Both the position numbers and the translations under genes were made by a program. 64,000 nucleotides of DNA from Pseudomonadota bacterium (lineage in GTDB: Bacteria; Pseudomonadota; Gammaproteobacteria; Steroidobacterales; Steroidobacteraceae): positions 1 to 64,000 of the forward strand of contig JADJOO010000023.1 in assembly GCA_016713725.1 (NCBI GenBank), given 5' to 3'. Below are positions 27,177 to 38,189 of the stretch, in pieces. The notes below the pieces were generated by a model. That model was given only the letters and a program-made list of their open reading frames with translations, was not told where the DNA came from and ran no database searches. Every line of letters starts with the position of its first letter. Within the stretch, counting starts at the first letter, position 1.

Positions 27177-27910
27177 TCATCCCGGCCCGAACTGGCGCTC
27201 GAACTGCAATCGTGCAGTGAGCGGCGACTGGTTGAGGCCGTGCGCAATCCAACCCCGCCATTCGTCTGGCTTGTCTGCGAGCACCGCGGCCGCATGCGTC
27301 GCATCAGTCATCGGTGCGAAGACACAAGAGCCGGTGCCCGTGAGTCGTGCGGGTCCATGGCGACCGAGCCACTCGAGGGCGTCGGCGACGACCGGGTACC
27401 GACGCCGGACCACGGGTTCGCAATCGTTCCGACCGCCGGTCTGCAGGAAGCCGACAATTGTGATGACCGGAGAATCCCTTGTCAATTCAGGGGCTTTGAA
27501 CACGTCAGCCGTGCTGATGGCGACGTCGGGCTGCAGCAGCAGGTAGACCGGAGGACTGTAGCCGCGTCGGAGCTTCCGCCACCCACCCCAGCGCCAATCG
27601 GCAGTCGTTTTTCAACCTCGATCGCCACTCCCTGCCTCATAGGCATCCCGGTTTCCGCCGCGGCGGCGGCCAGACAACGGGCGGCTCGCACGACAAGGTC
27701 ATCCTCGGCTGCGACCCCGGGGAGAGCGCCCAATCTTTCAATGACGCCGGGCGGGCGCTGGTAAAAGCGAATCGAGTCCCACAGGTCGATGAACTGAAAC
27801 GCGGTCTGCAGCTCGTGATAGCCGTCCGGCCGGCGCCCCACGACGTGGAGGAACAGGTTCAGTTTGCCCGGCGCGGGCCACGGTGCGGGGTGTCCCAGCG
27901 AGCAGCTCAT
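27177..27910 (-). pseudogene. ispE: 4-diphosphocytidyl-2-C-methyl-D-erythritol kinase with internal deletion and frameshift
   Basis: GHMP kinase of the MEP isoprenoid pathway. From ATG 27910 (ATGA overlap with lolB) the start WPAPGKLNLFLHVVGRRPDGYHELQT and the ATP motif LPIGAGVGGGSSDAATVL are intact. The sequence then jumps, near 27548 and into another frame, to VYLLLQPDVAISTADVFKAPELT. Compared with E. coli IspE about 50 codons are missing between those points, including GADVPVF with the catalytic Asp. The remainder (HGPARLTGTGSCVFAPM) is normal to the stop at 27177. As written it could not be active. IspE is expected to be essential here, and several neighbours carry small errors, so a collapsed or misassembled stretch is more likely than true loss. 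Confidence 0.85.
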
Positions 27911-28500
27911 GGGGCCGGCAGGATCCAGTCGTCGACGATGATCCGCACGCGCGCCCCGTTGGTCGTTGCCGTCAGGCGCGCGGGCAGGCTCCAACCCGCC
28001 TGGGAGGTCAGTTCTTCATAGCTGACGACCCAGCCGCCCTGGACGAACCCGGGCACCGAACCCGAGCTGGTCTGCACAGGACCGCCGCCCGCACGCACGG
28101 GCGCCGGCGCACCGAGCATCCAGTAACGCAGCTCGGCCAGCGGCAGCTTCACGCCGAGCCGGCGCTCGAGTTCGGTCTTTGCGGCCTCGCCATTGAGGGG
28201 CTGTCCCGCGCCATCCGACAGTTCGAACGTTGTCCCGTCTGTAACCAACGCCAATCCACCCGCACCCAACGGCCCGCGCAACGTGAGCTCGGTGCGCTCG
28301 GAGCGCTGCTGCCAGACGAAACTGCCGCTGCCGCCTTCCCCGCGCGCAGCCAGGGCGATGCGTCCTTTGGCCATCCATTGCGTGAGTTGCTCGGGGTCGG
28401 CCGGGCGCGACCCGGGCGGGCTGCCGACGCGGGTCGTCGCACACCCTGTCACGAGCAGTGCACAAGCCAGGGTGGCGAACGACGGACGCATGCGGAACAT
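27907..28500 (-). CDS. lolB: Outer-membrane lipoprotein LolB
   Basis: 197 residues. LolB receives lipoproteins from LolA and inserts them in the outer membrane. A lipobox is seen in ALLVTGCATT with the lipidated Cys at about residue 20. The LolB core is recognisable: WMAKGRIALAARGEGGSGSFVWQQ, RTELTLRGPLGAGGLALV, LAELRYWMLGAPAP, GWVVSYEEL and ARLTATTNGARVRIIVDDW. Position between ispE and a TPR lipoprotein gene matches the conserved lolB-ispE pair. ATG 28491 (MRPSFATL) is an alternative start. Confidence 0.93.
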   Translation of the reverse strand: MFRMRPSFATLACALLVTGCATTRVGSPPGSRPADPEQLTQWMAKGRIALAARGEGGSGSFVWQQRSERTELTLRGPLGAGGLALVTDGTTFELSDGAGQPLNGEAAKTELERRLGVKLPLAELRYWMLGAPAPVRAGGGPVQTSSGSVPGFVQGGWVVSYEELTSQAGWSLPARLTATTNGARVRIIVDDWILPAP

Positions 28501-28515
28501 GTGCCTGCCCGTGAC

Positions 28516-30204
28516 TCACGGACCGGCGCGTTCAATGCGCGTGCGCAGTTTCTCGTTCGTGGGCGCTTTTGCGAGCGCCGCCTTCCACGTAGCGCGGGCC
28601 GCCTTTTCGTCGCCCATCGCCCATTGCACCTCGCCAATGTGCAGATCGATCTCAGGGTCGGCGCCGGACTCGCTGGCACGCCGCAGGTGGTCGAGCGCTG
28701 CGGGGTAATTGCCTTCCTTGTACAGCAGCCAACCCATGCTATCGAGCGTGGCTGCATTGTCAGGCGACTGGGCCAGTGCCGCCGTCAGCAGCTCGCGCGC
28801 CTCGGGCAGGTTCTTGCCGTTGTCGGCCAGCGTATAGCCGAGCGCGTTTTGCACGTGCGCATCGCCAGGTCGTTCGGCAAGCAACGCGCGCAGGTCGCGG
28901 ATGGCGGCGTCTTCCTTGCCCGTGCGCTCGAGGAAAAACACGCGGTTCAGCCGCAGTTCGAGCGCGTCTGGATACCGCGCGAGGCCTTCCTCGAACACCT
29001 GCGCAGCGCGACGTGTGTCGCCGCGATACTCCAGCAGGCCTGCTTTCGCCGAAATGACGGCCGGCGCCAGCTGCGGCTGCGTACGGGCGAGTTCGTCGAG
29101 GTGAGTGACGCCGGCGTCGGTGCCCGACTGTTCGGCCCGGAGGCGCGCCACCCGCTGCTGCGCGGCGAGATTGTAGTCGCCGCCGGCAACGCGCGAGTAA
29201 TAGCGCAAGGCACGGTCTGTGTCCTTGCGCCGCTCGGCAATCACGCCGAGGAAATACAATGCTTCATGCGACTGGGCGCCGGTGGCCAACAGGTTCTCGA
29301 ACTGCGCCGTCGCCGCATCGAGATTGTCGGCATCGAGTTCCATTGCACCTAGCGCGCGAATCGCCCCCGGCACCACGGTCTTGCCGGTGGTGTAGGGCGT
29401 CAGCATTGCCCTCGCCTCCTGGTCGCGGCCCGTCGCCGACAGCAGCAGCGCGTACTCGAGGTGCGTACCGACGTCGGAATCGGGTGCGGTGACGAGATCG
29501 CGCGCGATGGCGAGACCCTCGTCGTCCTTGCCGGTCGCGATCCGCGTGCGCGCGAGCAGCATCTTCGCGGGCTTCCAGAACGGCGCCTTGGCCACGGCTG
29601 TCTCAGCCGATTTTTCGGCCACCGCGAAGTTATCGGCCCGCAGGGCCGCGCTGCCGTACGCGTAATGTCCTTCACCGACGCTGGGGTGCCGGGCCGAGAG
29701 GCGCCGGAAGAGTTCCATGACGTCGGTCGCGACGCCTTCATCGCCGATCACGGGCAGCAATGCCAGGAACCCCGCGGCCGGGCTGACGTAAACCGTGTCG
29801 AGCAGGTAACCGAACTGTGCTTCCGCGTCATCGATTCGATGCAGCTTGAGCGCGGTAATGCCTGCGTAGCGATGCGCGTTCTCGCTGGTCGGGTTGATCT
29901 CCAGCCAGCGGTCGGCGGCCAGCGCAGCCTCCCGCAGCTGGGTGTGATCGAACGCTGCGCGCGTGGCCTGCTCGGCGATCATCTCGTCGTCGGAGCGCTG
30001 GGCTGCCTCGCGGTACAGCCGGGCGCCGGCCGGATACTCGCCACGCTCGAACGCCGCTTCCGCTTCGGCGAGCCGGGCCTCGGGCAAAGTTGCATCGCCC
30101 GTGTCACCGGGGCTGGCCGGGTTCGTCGCGGCGCAAGCCACGAGTAAACCGAGGAAGATCGCGCCAAGGGCGCTACGGCAGACACGGATAATGCGGATTG
30201 GCAT
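28516..30204 (-). CDS. Tetratricopeptide-repeat lipoprotein
   Basis: 562 residues from MPIRIIRVCRSALG. The lipobox LGLLVACAA predicts a lipid-anchored periplasmic protein. At least ten TPR-type helical hairpins follow (AEAAFERGEYPAGARLYREAAQ, DAEAQFGYLLDTVYV, AALDHLRRASESGADPEIDLHIGEVQWAMGDEKAARATWKAAL). This is the PEP-CTERM-unrelated TPR lipoprotein widely found beside lolB and opposite hemA in gammaproteobacteria. Likely a scaffold in envelope assembly, but no partner is known from the sequence. A 15-nt gap separates it from lolB. Confidence 0.88.
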   Translation of the reverse strand: MPIRIIRVCRSALGAIFLGLLVACAATNPASPGDTGDATLPEARLAEAEAAFERGEYPAGARLYREAAQRSDDEMIAEQATRAAFDHTQLREAALAADRWLEINPTSENAHRYAGITALKLHRIDDAEAQFGYLLDTVYVSPAAGFLALLPVIGDEGVATDVMELFRRLSARHPSVGEGHYAYGSAALRADNFAVAEKSAETAVAKAPFWKPAKMLLARTRIATGKDDEGLAIARDLVTAPDSDVGTHLEYALLLSATGRDQEARAMLTPYTTGKTVVPGAIRALGAMELDADNLDAATAQFENLLATGAQSHEALYFLGVIAERRKDTDRALRYYSRVAGGDYNLAAQQRVARLRAEQSGTDAGVTHLDELARTQPQLAPAVISAKAGLLEYRGDTRRAAQVFEEGLARYPDALELRLNRVFFLERTGKEDAAIRDLRALLAERPGDAHVQNALGYTLADNGKNLPEARELLTAALAQSPDNAATLDSMGWLLYKEGNYPAALDHLRRASESGADPEIDLHIGEVQWAMGDEKAARATWKAALAKAPTNEKLRTRIERAGP

Positions 30205-30293
30205 GGGATCGGCACTATAGCCGAAGCTCACTGCAGCTTGTGTTGCGGGGTCCGTTCACCCAGAATTTCGCGACTTTCCAGACCAGGTCCCGG

Positions 30294-31553
30294 ATGTCTC
30301 TCGTCGTCGTCGGCATCAACCACCGCACCGCTCCCGTCGAAGTTCGCGAGCGAGTGGTCTTCGAGCCGGCTCGCATCCCGGAAGCGTTGCAACAACTGCG
30401 AAACCTGCCGGACGTCCACGAGACCGTCATCGTCTCGACGTGCAACCGGACCGAGCTCTATTGCGTCGCCGAGAACCTTGGCCGGGCCGAACTCGGGGAC
30501 TGGCTGCAGCGGTACCACGGACTCGGCGTGCCGTTGCACCACAGTCTCTATCACCATGACGAGAACAAGGCCGTCACCCACGCGTTCTCGGTTGCGTCAG
30601 GCCTCGACTCGATGGTGATCGGCGAGCCGCAGATCCTCGGCCAGCTCAAGGACGCCTACCGGCTCGCGCAGGAAGCGGGTACCACCGGCCCGGTGCTGAA
30701 CCGACTGTTCCAGTCCGCGTTCTCGGTAGCGAAGCGAGTGCGCACCGAAACCAAGATCGGCGCCAATGCCGTATCCGTTGCCTCGGCCGCCGTGGCGATG
30801 GCGCGCACCGTTTTTGCGAGCTTCGACAACCGGACGGCACTCCTGGTAGGCGCAGGCGAGACGGTCGCGCTCGCGGCGCGACACCTGTACGCCGACGGCA
30901 TGCGCCGGATGATCATTGCCAATCGCAGCGTTGACCGCGCGCGCGAACTGGCCGCCGAATTCCACGGCTTCGCGATCGGCCTCGACGAGATTGCGAACCA
31001 CCTGAAGGAAGCCGACATCGTCGTCGCTTCAACGGCTGCCCCGCACTCGATCATCACGCGGCACATGACCGAGCAAGCCCTGCGCGCCCGCAAGCGCCGC
31101 CCGATGTTCATGGTGGACATCGCGGTGCCGCGCGACATCGACCCCGACGTAGCCGAACTCGAGGACGTCTACCTTTTCACGGTCGACGACCTGCAGTCGG
31201 TCGTCAACGAAAACCTCGAGGGACGCCGCCAGGCTGCCCGGGAAGCCGGCGCACTGATCGAAGCCGAGGTCGAGCGCTTCGCGCACCTGCTGCGCACGCG
31301 CGACGCCGCGCCACTCATCCGCCGCCTGCGCGACGACGCGGACCGCACGCGCCAGCGCACGCTCGAACAGGCCCGCCTGATGCTGGCCCACGGCAAGAGC
31401 CAGGACGAAGTCCTGAGTTTCCTGGCCAGCACGCTCACCAACAGGCTCATCCACGCTCCCAGCCAGCGGCTGCGCGACGCGGCGGAGACCGGCGACGGCG
31501 AGGTCATCGAGACGATCGCCGACATCTACCGGCTCGATCAGCCGCACGATTGA
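30294..31553 (+). CDS. hemA: Glutamyl-tRNA reductase
   Basis: 419 residues. Reduces Glu-tRNA to glutamate-1-semialdehyde with NADPH, the first step of C5 haem synthesis. The catalytic Cys is C50 in VIVSTCNRTELYCV. GLDSMVIGEPQILGQLKDAY and the NADPH motif LLVGAGETVALAARHL follow, then the dimerisation helix. The start is the ATG at 30294 (MSLVVVGINHRTAPVEVRE). The TGA overlaps the prfA ATG by 1 nt, the usual hemA-prfA pairing. Divergent from the TPR lipoprotein gene. Confidence 0.96.
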   Translation: MSLVVVGINHRTAPVEVRERVVFEPARIPEALQQLRNLPDVHETVIVSTCNRTELYCVAENLGRAELGDWLQRYHGLGVPLHHSLYHHDENKAVTHAFSVASGLDSMVIGEPQILGQLKDAYRLAQEAGTTGPVLNRLFQSAFSVAKRVRTETKIGANAVSVASAAVAMARTVFASFDNRTALLVGAGETVALAARHLYADGMRRMIIANRSVDRARELAAEFHGFAIGLDEIANHLKEADIVVASTAAPHSIITRHMTEQALRARKRRPMFMVDIAVPRDIDPDVAELEDVYLFTVDDLQSVVNENLEGRRQAAREAGALIEAEVERFAHLLRTRDAAPLIRRLRDDADRTRQRTLEQARLMLAHGKSQDEVLSFLASTLTNRLIHAPSQRLRDAAETGDGEVIETIADIYRLDQPHD

Positions 31554-32625
31554 TGAAAGAGTCGATCCGACGCCGTCTCGAAAGGACGGTCGAGCGTTTC
31601 GAGGAGGTGGGCGCGCTGCTCGCCGACCCCGACGTGATCGCGAAACAGGGCCAGTTCCGCGATCTCTCGATGGAGTATTCGAGGCTCGAGTCTGTCGCGC
31701 AGCGGTTCAGGGAATTTTCCCGCCTCGAAGGCGAACTGCGTGCCGCCGAAGAAATGGCCTCAGGCGCCGAAATCGAGATGCGCGAGCTGGCCGCGGACGA
31801 AGCGCGTGAACTGCGCGAGCGGATCGACGCGGAAGGCCTCGAACTCACGCACCTGCTGGTCCCGAAGGATCCGCGCGACGACTCCAACATATTCCTGGAA
31901 ATCCGCGCCGGCACCGGCGGGGACGAAGCCGCGATTTTCGCCGGCGATTTGTTCCGCATGTATTCGCGCTATGCCGAGCGGCAGGGCTGGAAGGTCGAAG
32001 TGCTGAGCGAAAGCGCGGGCGAGCACGGCGGCTACAAGGAAATCATCAGCCGCGTCGTGGGCCGCGGTGCGTACTCGAAGCTCAAGTTCGAATCGGGCGC
32101 ACACCGCGTGCAGCGCGTGCCGGCGACGGAAGCGCAAGGCCGCATCCACACCTCCGCGTGCACGGTCGCGATCCTGCCGGAACTCGACGAGATCGAGGAC
32201 CTGCCGATCAATCCCGCCGAGCTGCGCGTCGATACGTTCCGCGCCTCGGGCGCCGGCGGCCAGCACGTCAACAAGACCGATTCGGCCATCCGCATCACCC
32301 ACCTCCCGACGGGCGTCGTCGTGGAGTGCCAGGACGAACGCTCGCAGCACAAGAACCGCTCGCGCGCGATGTCGCTGCTGCGGGCGCGCCTGCTTGAAGC
32401 GCAACGACAGAAGCAGACGGCGCAGCAGGCGCAGGAGCGCAAGTTGCAGGTGGGCACGGGCGACCGCTCCGAGCGGATCCGCACCTACAACTATCCGCAG
32501 GGGCGCGTTACGGACCACCGCATCAACCTGACGCTGTACCAGCTGCCCTCGGTCATGGAAGGCGCTCTCGCCGACGTGATCGGCCCGCTGCAGCAGGAAT
32601 GGCAGGCGGAGCAGCTGGCGCAGCT

Positions 32626-32632
<7 letters not shown>
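31553..32632 (+). CDS. prfA: Peptide chain release factor 1 (stop codon lost in a poly-G tract)
   Basis: Recognises UAA/UAG. The 360-residue body is complete: GGQ at 235-237 in ASGAGGQHVNKTDS, the tripeptide anticodon region (RVQRVPATEAQGRIHTSACTV) and the C-terminal end QAEQLAQLG. Where the family's stop codon should fall (about 32630) the sequence becomes almost pure G, and the frame stays open through it into prmC, ending at 33412. As written this is one 620-codon fused frame. I annotate prfA to its normal length because the poly-G run looks artefactual. TGATG overlap with hemA. Confidence 0.92.
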
Positions 32633-32690
<58 letters not shown>

Positions 32691-32740
32691 CGCCGGGGCG
32701 GCGCGCGGCGCATAATCACGGGTCACCCGCCACCTACCGC

Positions 32741-33601
32741 ATGGCTACCGAGGTTTCCCAGCTGATCGCGGAAGGCCGCTTGCGTTTGCAGCGCGTGACG
32801 GACCAGCCGAGTCATGAGGCCGAGATCCTGCTCGCCGCCGCGCTCGGCAGGTCGCGCGCCTGGATCATCGCCCACCCCGAAGAACGCATCCTCGACTGCG
32901 AAGCCACGGACCGCTACGAGGCCTGGGTCACGCGGCGCTCGCACGGCGAACCGGTGGCCTACGTGCTGGGCGAGAAGGAATTCTGGTCGCTGCCGCTCGA
33001 GGTCACGCCGGACGTGATCGTTCCACGGCCCGAGACCGAACTGGTCGTCGAGCTTGCCTTGACCCACCTTCCGCTCGACCAGGAAGCACGGGTGCTCGAC
33101 CTCGCCGCGGGCAGCGGTGCGATCGCACTGGCCCTTGCCCGGGAACTGCCGCGCACCACCGTTGTTGGCACGGACATCTCGGCGGCAGCCATCGCCGTGG
33201 CGCGTCGCAATGCGCAACGACTCGGCCTCGCCAACGTCCGGTTCCGGACGGGCAACTGGTTCGATCCGGTCGCGGACGAACGGTTCGACCTGATCGCCAG
33301 CAATCCTCCGTACATCGCCGAAACCGACGATCGCGTCGAACCAGCCGTACGCCGCTTTGAACCGCACGCTGCGTTGTTCGGGGAACGGACGGACTCGAGG
33401 CACTGCGGGTGATCGCCGGCACGGCGGCCGGTCACCTGTCGCCAGGAGGCTGGCTGGTCGTCGAGCATGGCGACCGCCAGGGTCCTTGCCGTGCGCGAAC
33501 TGCTGCGTGCGGAGGGGTTCGCCGACGTCAAGACCCATCAGGACCTGGCCGGCCTGGACCGCTGCACCGAAGGCCGCTGGCCTGGCACCCCCGGCACGTG
33601 A
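32741..33601 (+). CDS. prmC: Release factor glutamine methyltransferase, two compensating frameshifts
   Basis: Methylates the GGQ glutamine of RF1/RF2. From ATG 32741 (MATEVSQLIAEGRLRLQRV) the helical N domain, PRPETELVVELAL, SAM motif VLDLAAGSGAIALALAREL and catalytic SNPPYI are intact. Near 33378 a G is missing (TTCGGGGAACGG), and near 33493 one base is extra (CAGGGTCCTTGCC). Correcting both restores GGTDGLEALRVIAG and LAVRELLRAEGF to the TGA at 33601 and gives 286 residues, the family length. As written the frame stops at 33412. Normal hemA-prfA-prmC order. Confidence 0.88.
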
Positions 33602-33671
33602 CATCGCGCGCCCGCGCGTTCACTATGCGCACCCACTTTCATTCCACTTTTCGCAGGCAGGTCACGCAGCC

Positions 33672-34165
33672 ATGATCCGATTCGAAACTTCGCTCGGCGC
33701 TTTCACGATCGAACTCTTCGAGAAGGACGCGCCCGTCACGGTGCAGAACTTCCTCGATTACGTCGACGCCGGCCATTTCGACGGTACCGTCTTCCATCGC
33801 GTGATCCCGGGCTTCGTCGTGCAGGGCGGCGGCATGACCGAGGACATGAAGCAGAAGTCGACTCGAGCCCCGATCAAGAACGAGGCCGACAACGGCGTCA
33901 AGAACCGGCGCGGCACGCTGTCGATGGCGCGCACCAACGATCCGCACAGCGCCACCTCGCAGTTCTTCATCAACCTGGTCGACAACTCCAGCCTCGACCC
34001 GGGTCGCGGCGGTGCAGGTTACGCGGTGTTCGGCTGCGTCTCCGAGGGATGTCGGTGATCGACGCAATGGCCAAGGTCAAGACGGGCCGGCGCGGCATGC
34101 ACGACGACGTGCCGGTCGAGCCGATCAAGGTCATCAGCGCGAAGCGCGTCGCCGCAGCACAGTAA
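33672..34165 (+). CDS. Cyclophilin-type peptidyl-prolyl isomerase (PpiB-like), 1-nt frameshift
   Basis: Cytoplasmic-type cyclophilin, no signal peptide: MIRFETSLGAFTIELFEKDA, FHRVIPGFVVQGG (catalytic Arg), SATSQFFINLVDN. The frame breaks at about 34049 (GAGGGATGTC); one added base restores SVIDAMAKVKTGRRGMHDD and a TAA at 34165, giving 164 residues as in E. coli PpiB. As written the protein ends early at VFGCVSEGCR and lacks the last beta strands. Confidence 0.88.
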
Positions 34166-34205
34166 TCCACGCAGCAATCCGCGGCCTTTTCCGGGGCAAA
34201 CCCAC

Positions 34206-34923
34206 ATGGCGAAACGTCGGCGCGGGCTGGCGGGCCGGATCCTGCGCGGACTGCTGCTCGCAGGTCTCGCCTGGGCGGTACTGACGCTGGTCACCGTGGT
34301 CGCGTTCCGCTGGATCGATCCACCGTTCACGAGCTTCATGCTCACGGACCGTGCGGGCGCGTTGCTCTCGCGCGAGAAGGGCTACGATTTCAGCCACGAC
34401 TGGGTCGACTGGGACCAGATCTCGAAGTACGCAGCCGTTGCGGTGATCGCTGCCGAGGACCAGAAATTCCCCCACCACCGCGGGTTCGACTTCAAGCAGA
34501 TCGACAAGGCGCTCGCGGACAGGGAGCGCGGCCGCCGCGTGCGCGGCGCCAGCACGATTTCGCAGCAGGTCGCCAAGAACATCTTCCTGTGGCGCGGGCA
34601 GAGCTGGTTCCGCAAGGGTCTCGAAGCCGGCATTACCGTGCTGATCGAAACCTTCTGGAGCAAACAGCGCATCCTCGAGGTCTACCTGAACATCGCGGAG
34701 TTCGGGCGTGGGACGTACGGCGTGCAGGCTGCCAGCCGCCGCTTTTCCACAAGGACGCGGCGCAGCTAACTCGTTCGGAGGCCGCGCTGCTCGCCGCGGT
34801 CCTGCCTGCTCCCACGCGTTTCAAGGCAACGCCCCGACGCACTACGTCCAGCAGCGACAGGCGTGGATCGAGCGGCAGATGCGCGCGCTCGGCGGAACGT
34901 CCTATCTGGCGAAGCTGCGCTGA
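34206..34923 (+). CDS. mtgA: Monofunctional biosynthetic peptidoglycan transglycosylase, two 1-nt frameshifts
   Basis: GT51 glycosyltransferase that polymerises lipid II. One N-terminal transmembrane helix (LRGLLLAGLAWAVLTLVTVVAF), then the GT51 motifs EDQKFPHHRGFD (catalytic Glu), GASTISQQVAKNIFLW and KQRILEVYLNIAEFGRGTYGV. Frame breaks: a T is missing near 34743 (CGCTTTTCCAC) and a base is missing near 34832 (AAGGCAACGCC). With both repaired the frame continues FFHKDAAQLTRSEAALLAAVLPAP to the TGA at 34923, 239 residues, normal for MtgA. Confidence 0.88.
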
Positions 34924-34974
34924 TCGCGGCAAGCTTGGGCGGCCAGCACGAACGTCGCCAGCCAGGGACACCGC

Positions 34975-36448
34975 ATGAGCCAAGGCAACGGACGCCCGTC
35001 GCGCCAACATCGCGGTCATTGGAGCCGGGCATTCCGGCTTGTGCATGGGTATGCGCCTCAAGCAGGCCGGCCTGCACGATTTCGTGATCCTCGAAAAGGC
35101 CGCCACGCTCGGTGGCACGTGGCGCGACAACACCTATCCCGGTGCGTCCTGTGACGCGCCCTCGTTCCTTTACAGCTTTTCGTTCGCGCAGAAGACCGAC
35201 TGGAGCCGGCGATTCGCATGGCAGTCGGAGCTGCTCGGTTACTCGACCGAACTCGCCATCAAGCACGGCTTGCTGCCGCACTGCCGCTTCAAGGCAGAAG
35301 TCACTCGGATCGCCTATGACGAGGCCGCCAGCACGTGGACGCTGGCCTGCGCGGACGGCACGCGGATCGTCGCAGACTTCGTGATTGCGGGCGTCGGCCA
35401 GCTCAATCGGCCGTCGACCCCGGCAATTGCCGGCCAGTCGACCTTCGCCGGCACGCAGTTTCATTCGGCGCAGTGGAACCATGCCGCGGAACTCGCCGGC
35501 AGGCGCATCGCCGTGATTGGCAACGCCGCGAGCGCGGTCCAGTTCGTGCCGCAGATCGCACCACTCGCTTCGAAGCTTACGATTTTCCAGCGCTCGGCCA
35601 ACTGGCTCATGCCGCGCAAGGACCGCCTCTATGCACCGCGCACGCAGCGATTGCTCACGCGGTTCCCCGGTCTCGCCCGGCTGTACCACGACGCACAGTG
35701 GTTCTTCTTCGGCGAGATGCAGCTCACGCCGCTGATGAAGCAGGTGAAGCCAGTGCAAGCGCTCGCGCGCTGGAAGTCGCTGGCGCACTTGCGGCGCCAG
35801 GTGAAGGATCCCGCGCTGCGCGCGAAGCTCGTGCCGGACTTTCCCATCGGCGCCAAGCGCGTGCTGTTCAACGACGACTACTACCCGGCGCTGTCGCGTC
35901 CGAATGTCGAACTGGTGACCGACGCCATCGATCGCATCGAGCCCGAGGGCGTGCGCTCACGGACGGGCGAACTGCATGCCGCGGACGTCATCGTCTACGC
36001 GACGGGCTTCAAGAGCACGGACTTCCTCGCGCCGATGCAGATCACCGGTCGCGGCGGGCGCGACCTGAAGCGCGAATGGGCGAAGGGCGCGCGTGCGTAC
36101 CTCGGTGTCACGGTCACCGGCTTCCCGAACTTCTTCATGCTGTACGGCCCCAATACCAACCTCGGTCACAACAGCATCCTGGTCATGATCGAGGCGCAGG
36201 TGGGTTACATCCTGGACGCCCTCGCGAAGATGAAGACCCGGGGCGTCAAGCGCATCGACGTCAAACGCGACGTGCTGGAGGCCTACAATCGCAGCTTGCA
36301 GCAGGACCTCGCCAGGTCCGTGTGGGCCGCCACCGGCGCCAGCTGGTACAAGCTCGCAGACGGCACCATCACCAACAACTGGCCGCACAGCACCATCCGC
36401 TACCAGCGCCTGCTGCGCGAGGCGAAGCTCGAGGATTACGACACATGA
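34975..36448 (+). CDS. Flavin-containing monooxygenase with Baeyer-Villiger fingerprint, frameshift near N terminus
   Basis: About 490 residues. FAD Rossmann motif VIGAGHSGLCMGM, NADPH motif VIGNAASAVQF and the type I BVMO fingerprint FxGxxxHxxxW (FAGTQFHSAQWN) are visible, with ATGF in VIVYATGFKSTDF. It oxygenates a ketone or other soft nucleophile with NADPH and O2. The ATG at 34975 (MSQGNGRPSR) and the FAD motif are in different frames, so an indel near 35006 is implied. Between mtgA and an M28 peptidase gene, whose ATG overlaps the stop (ATGA). The substrate is unknown. Confidence 0.85.
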
Positions 36449-38164
36449 CGAAGGTTGCATTGCGCTTGACCGTGGCGCTGCTGAGCTTGCCGCTGCTGGC
36501 ACCGACCGTCGCGCAGGCCGCGATGCCGGAAGGCCGCGCCAGCGGATGCCAGGAAGGATGTGCCAGCGAAGGGTGTGATCGACCCGCAGCGCCTGTCGGA
36601 CATCACGCGCACTCTGTCGTCCGACGAGTTCGAAGGGCGCGCGCCGGGCTCGGCAGGCGAAACCAGAACCATCGCGTACCTCGTCGACCAATTCAAAGCC
36701 GCGGGTCTTGAGCCGGCCGGTCCGGATGGCTCCTATGTCCAGGTCGTGCCGCTGGTGCGCACTCAGGTGCCGGCCGATGCGTCCATGAGCGTCACCGAGG
36801 CCGGCAAGCGGCGCCCGCTGGTGCAGCAACAGGACATGGCCGCGCTCGCACTGCGCCCCGTCGACCGGGTCCAGATTGCAGGTGCGCCGCTGGTGTTCGT
36901 CGGTTATGGCGTCAGCGCCCCGGAACGCGGCTGGGACGACTACAAGGACGTCGACCTGCGTGGCAAGGTTGCCGTGTACCTCGTCAACGACCCGGACTTC
37001 GAAGCAATTCCAGGAGAGGACGCGTACGGCAGGTTCGGCGGCAGGGCGGCAACTTATTACGCGCGATGGACGTACAAGTACGAGGAGGCAGCGCGCCGCG
37101 GGGCGATCGCCGCACTGATCGTGCACGAGACGGAGCCCGCGGCGTACGGCTGGAACACGGCCATCGCGCCGAACGGCGAAGGCTACGACATCGTGCGAGC
37201 CGATCCCGCGAAGGAAAAGCTGCTGCTGCAGTCGTGGCTGCATCGGGATGCGGCGGTCGAGATTCTGCGCGGCGCCGGCCTCGATTTCGAGGCGCTGAAG
37301 AAGAGCGCGCGCGGCAAGGCATTCCAACCCATCCAGTTGCGGGACTCGACGTTCGCAGCGGATTTCCCGCTCGCCCACGCTCGCATCGACAGCCACAACG
37401 TGCTCGGCAAGATCACCGGCAGGCGGTATCCGAACGAAAGCATCATGGTCGGCGGACACTGGGACGCGTACGGCATCGGCGAGCCCGACGCCAACGGCCT
37501 GCGATTCCGTGCTGGCGCGCTCGACGATGCGATCGGCATGGCCGGCGCGATCGAAATCGCACGCGCATTCAAGCGGGGTCCGCGTCCAGGCCGCACTATC
37601 GTGTTCTCGGCGTGGACCGCCGAGGAACGCGGATTGCTGGGATCCGAGTACTACGCGGACCACCCATGGCTGCCCCTCGAGACCACCGTTGCCAATTTCA
37701 CGATGGACGTGCTGCAGCCGAACGGCCTCGCGCGCGACATCGTGCTGGTCGGTGCCGGCCAGAACGAACTTGAAACACTGCTGACTCACAGGGCCGCCGG
37801 CCAGGGCCGCGTCGTTACGCCGGACGCAAAGCCCGAGCGCGGCCTCGCCTTCCGTGCCGATCACTTCCCGTTCGCCAAACGTGGCGTGCCCACGTTGCTG
37901 TTGATGGGTATCGGCGGTGGCCACGACCTCGTCAACGGCGGGCGCGAAGCGGGTGATCGCTGGGTCTCCGAGTTCACGGCGCAGTGCTATCACCAGGCCT
38001 GCGACCGCTGGAGCGCGAGCTGGGACCTGGCCGGTGCAGCCCAGGACGTCACGCTTGTCTACCAGATGGCCGGCCAACTCGCGAATTCGCGCGAGTGGCC
38101 GCAGTGGAACCCGGGCAGTGAGTTCAAGGCGGTGCGGGACTCGTCCGTCGCGCAACGGAGGTAG
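36445..38164 (+). CDS. Secreted M28-family metallopeptidase, frameshift after signal peptide
   Basis: Signal peptide MTKVALRLTVALLSLPLLAPTVAQA starts at ATG 36445. The mature domain is in another frame from about 36530 (PADARKDVPAKGVIDPQRLSDITRTL). A PA-type insert (VFVGYGVSAPERGWDDY) precedes the dizinc M28 site: GGHWDAYG (His, Asp), DDAIGMAG (bridging Asp), TAEERGLLGSEYY (Glu pair) and RADHFPFAKRGVP (final ligand). Likely an aminopeptidase or carboxypeptidase acting in the periplasm or outside. The implied error is a 1-nt gain between 36520 and 36545. ATGA overlap with the monooxygenase gene. Confidence 0.87.
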
Positions 38165-38189
38165 TTCGACTCGGGTTCGAGAACCGCCC

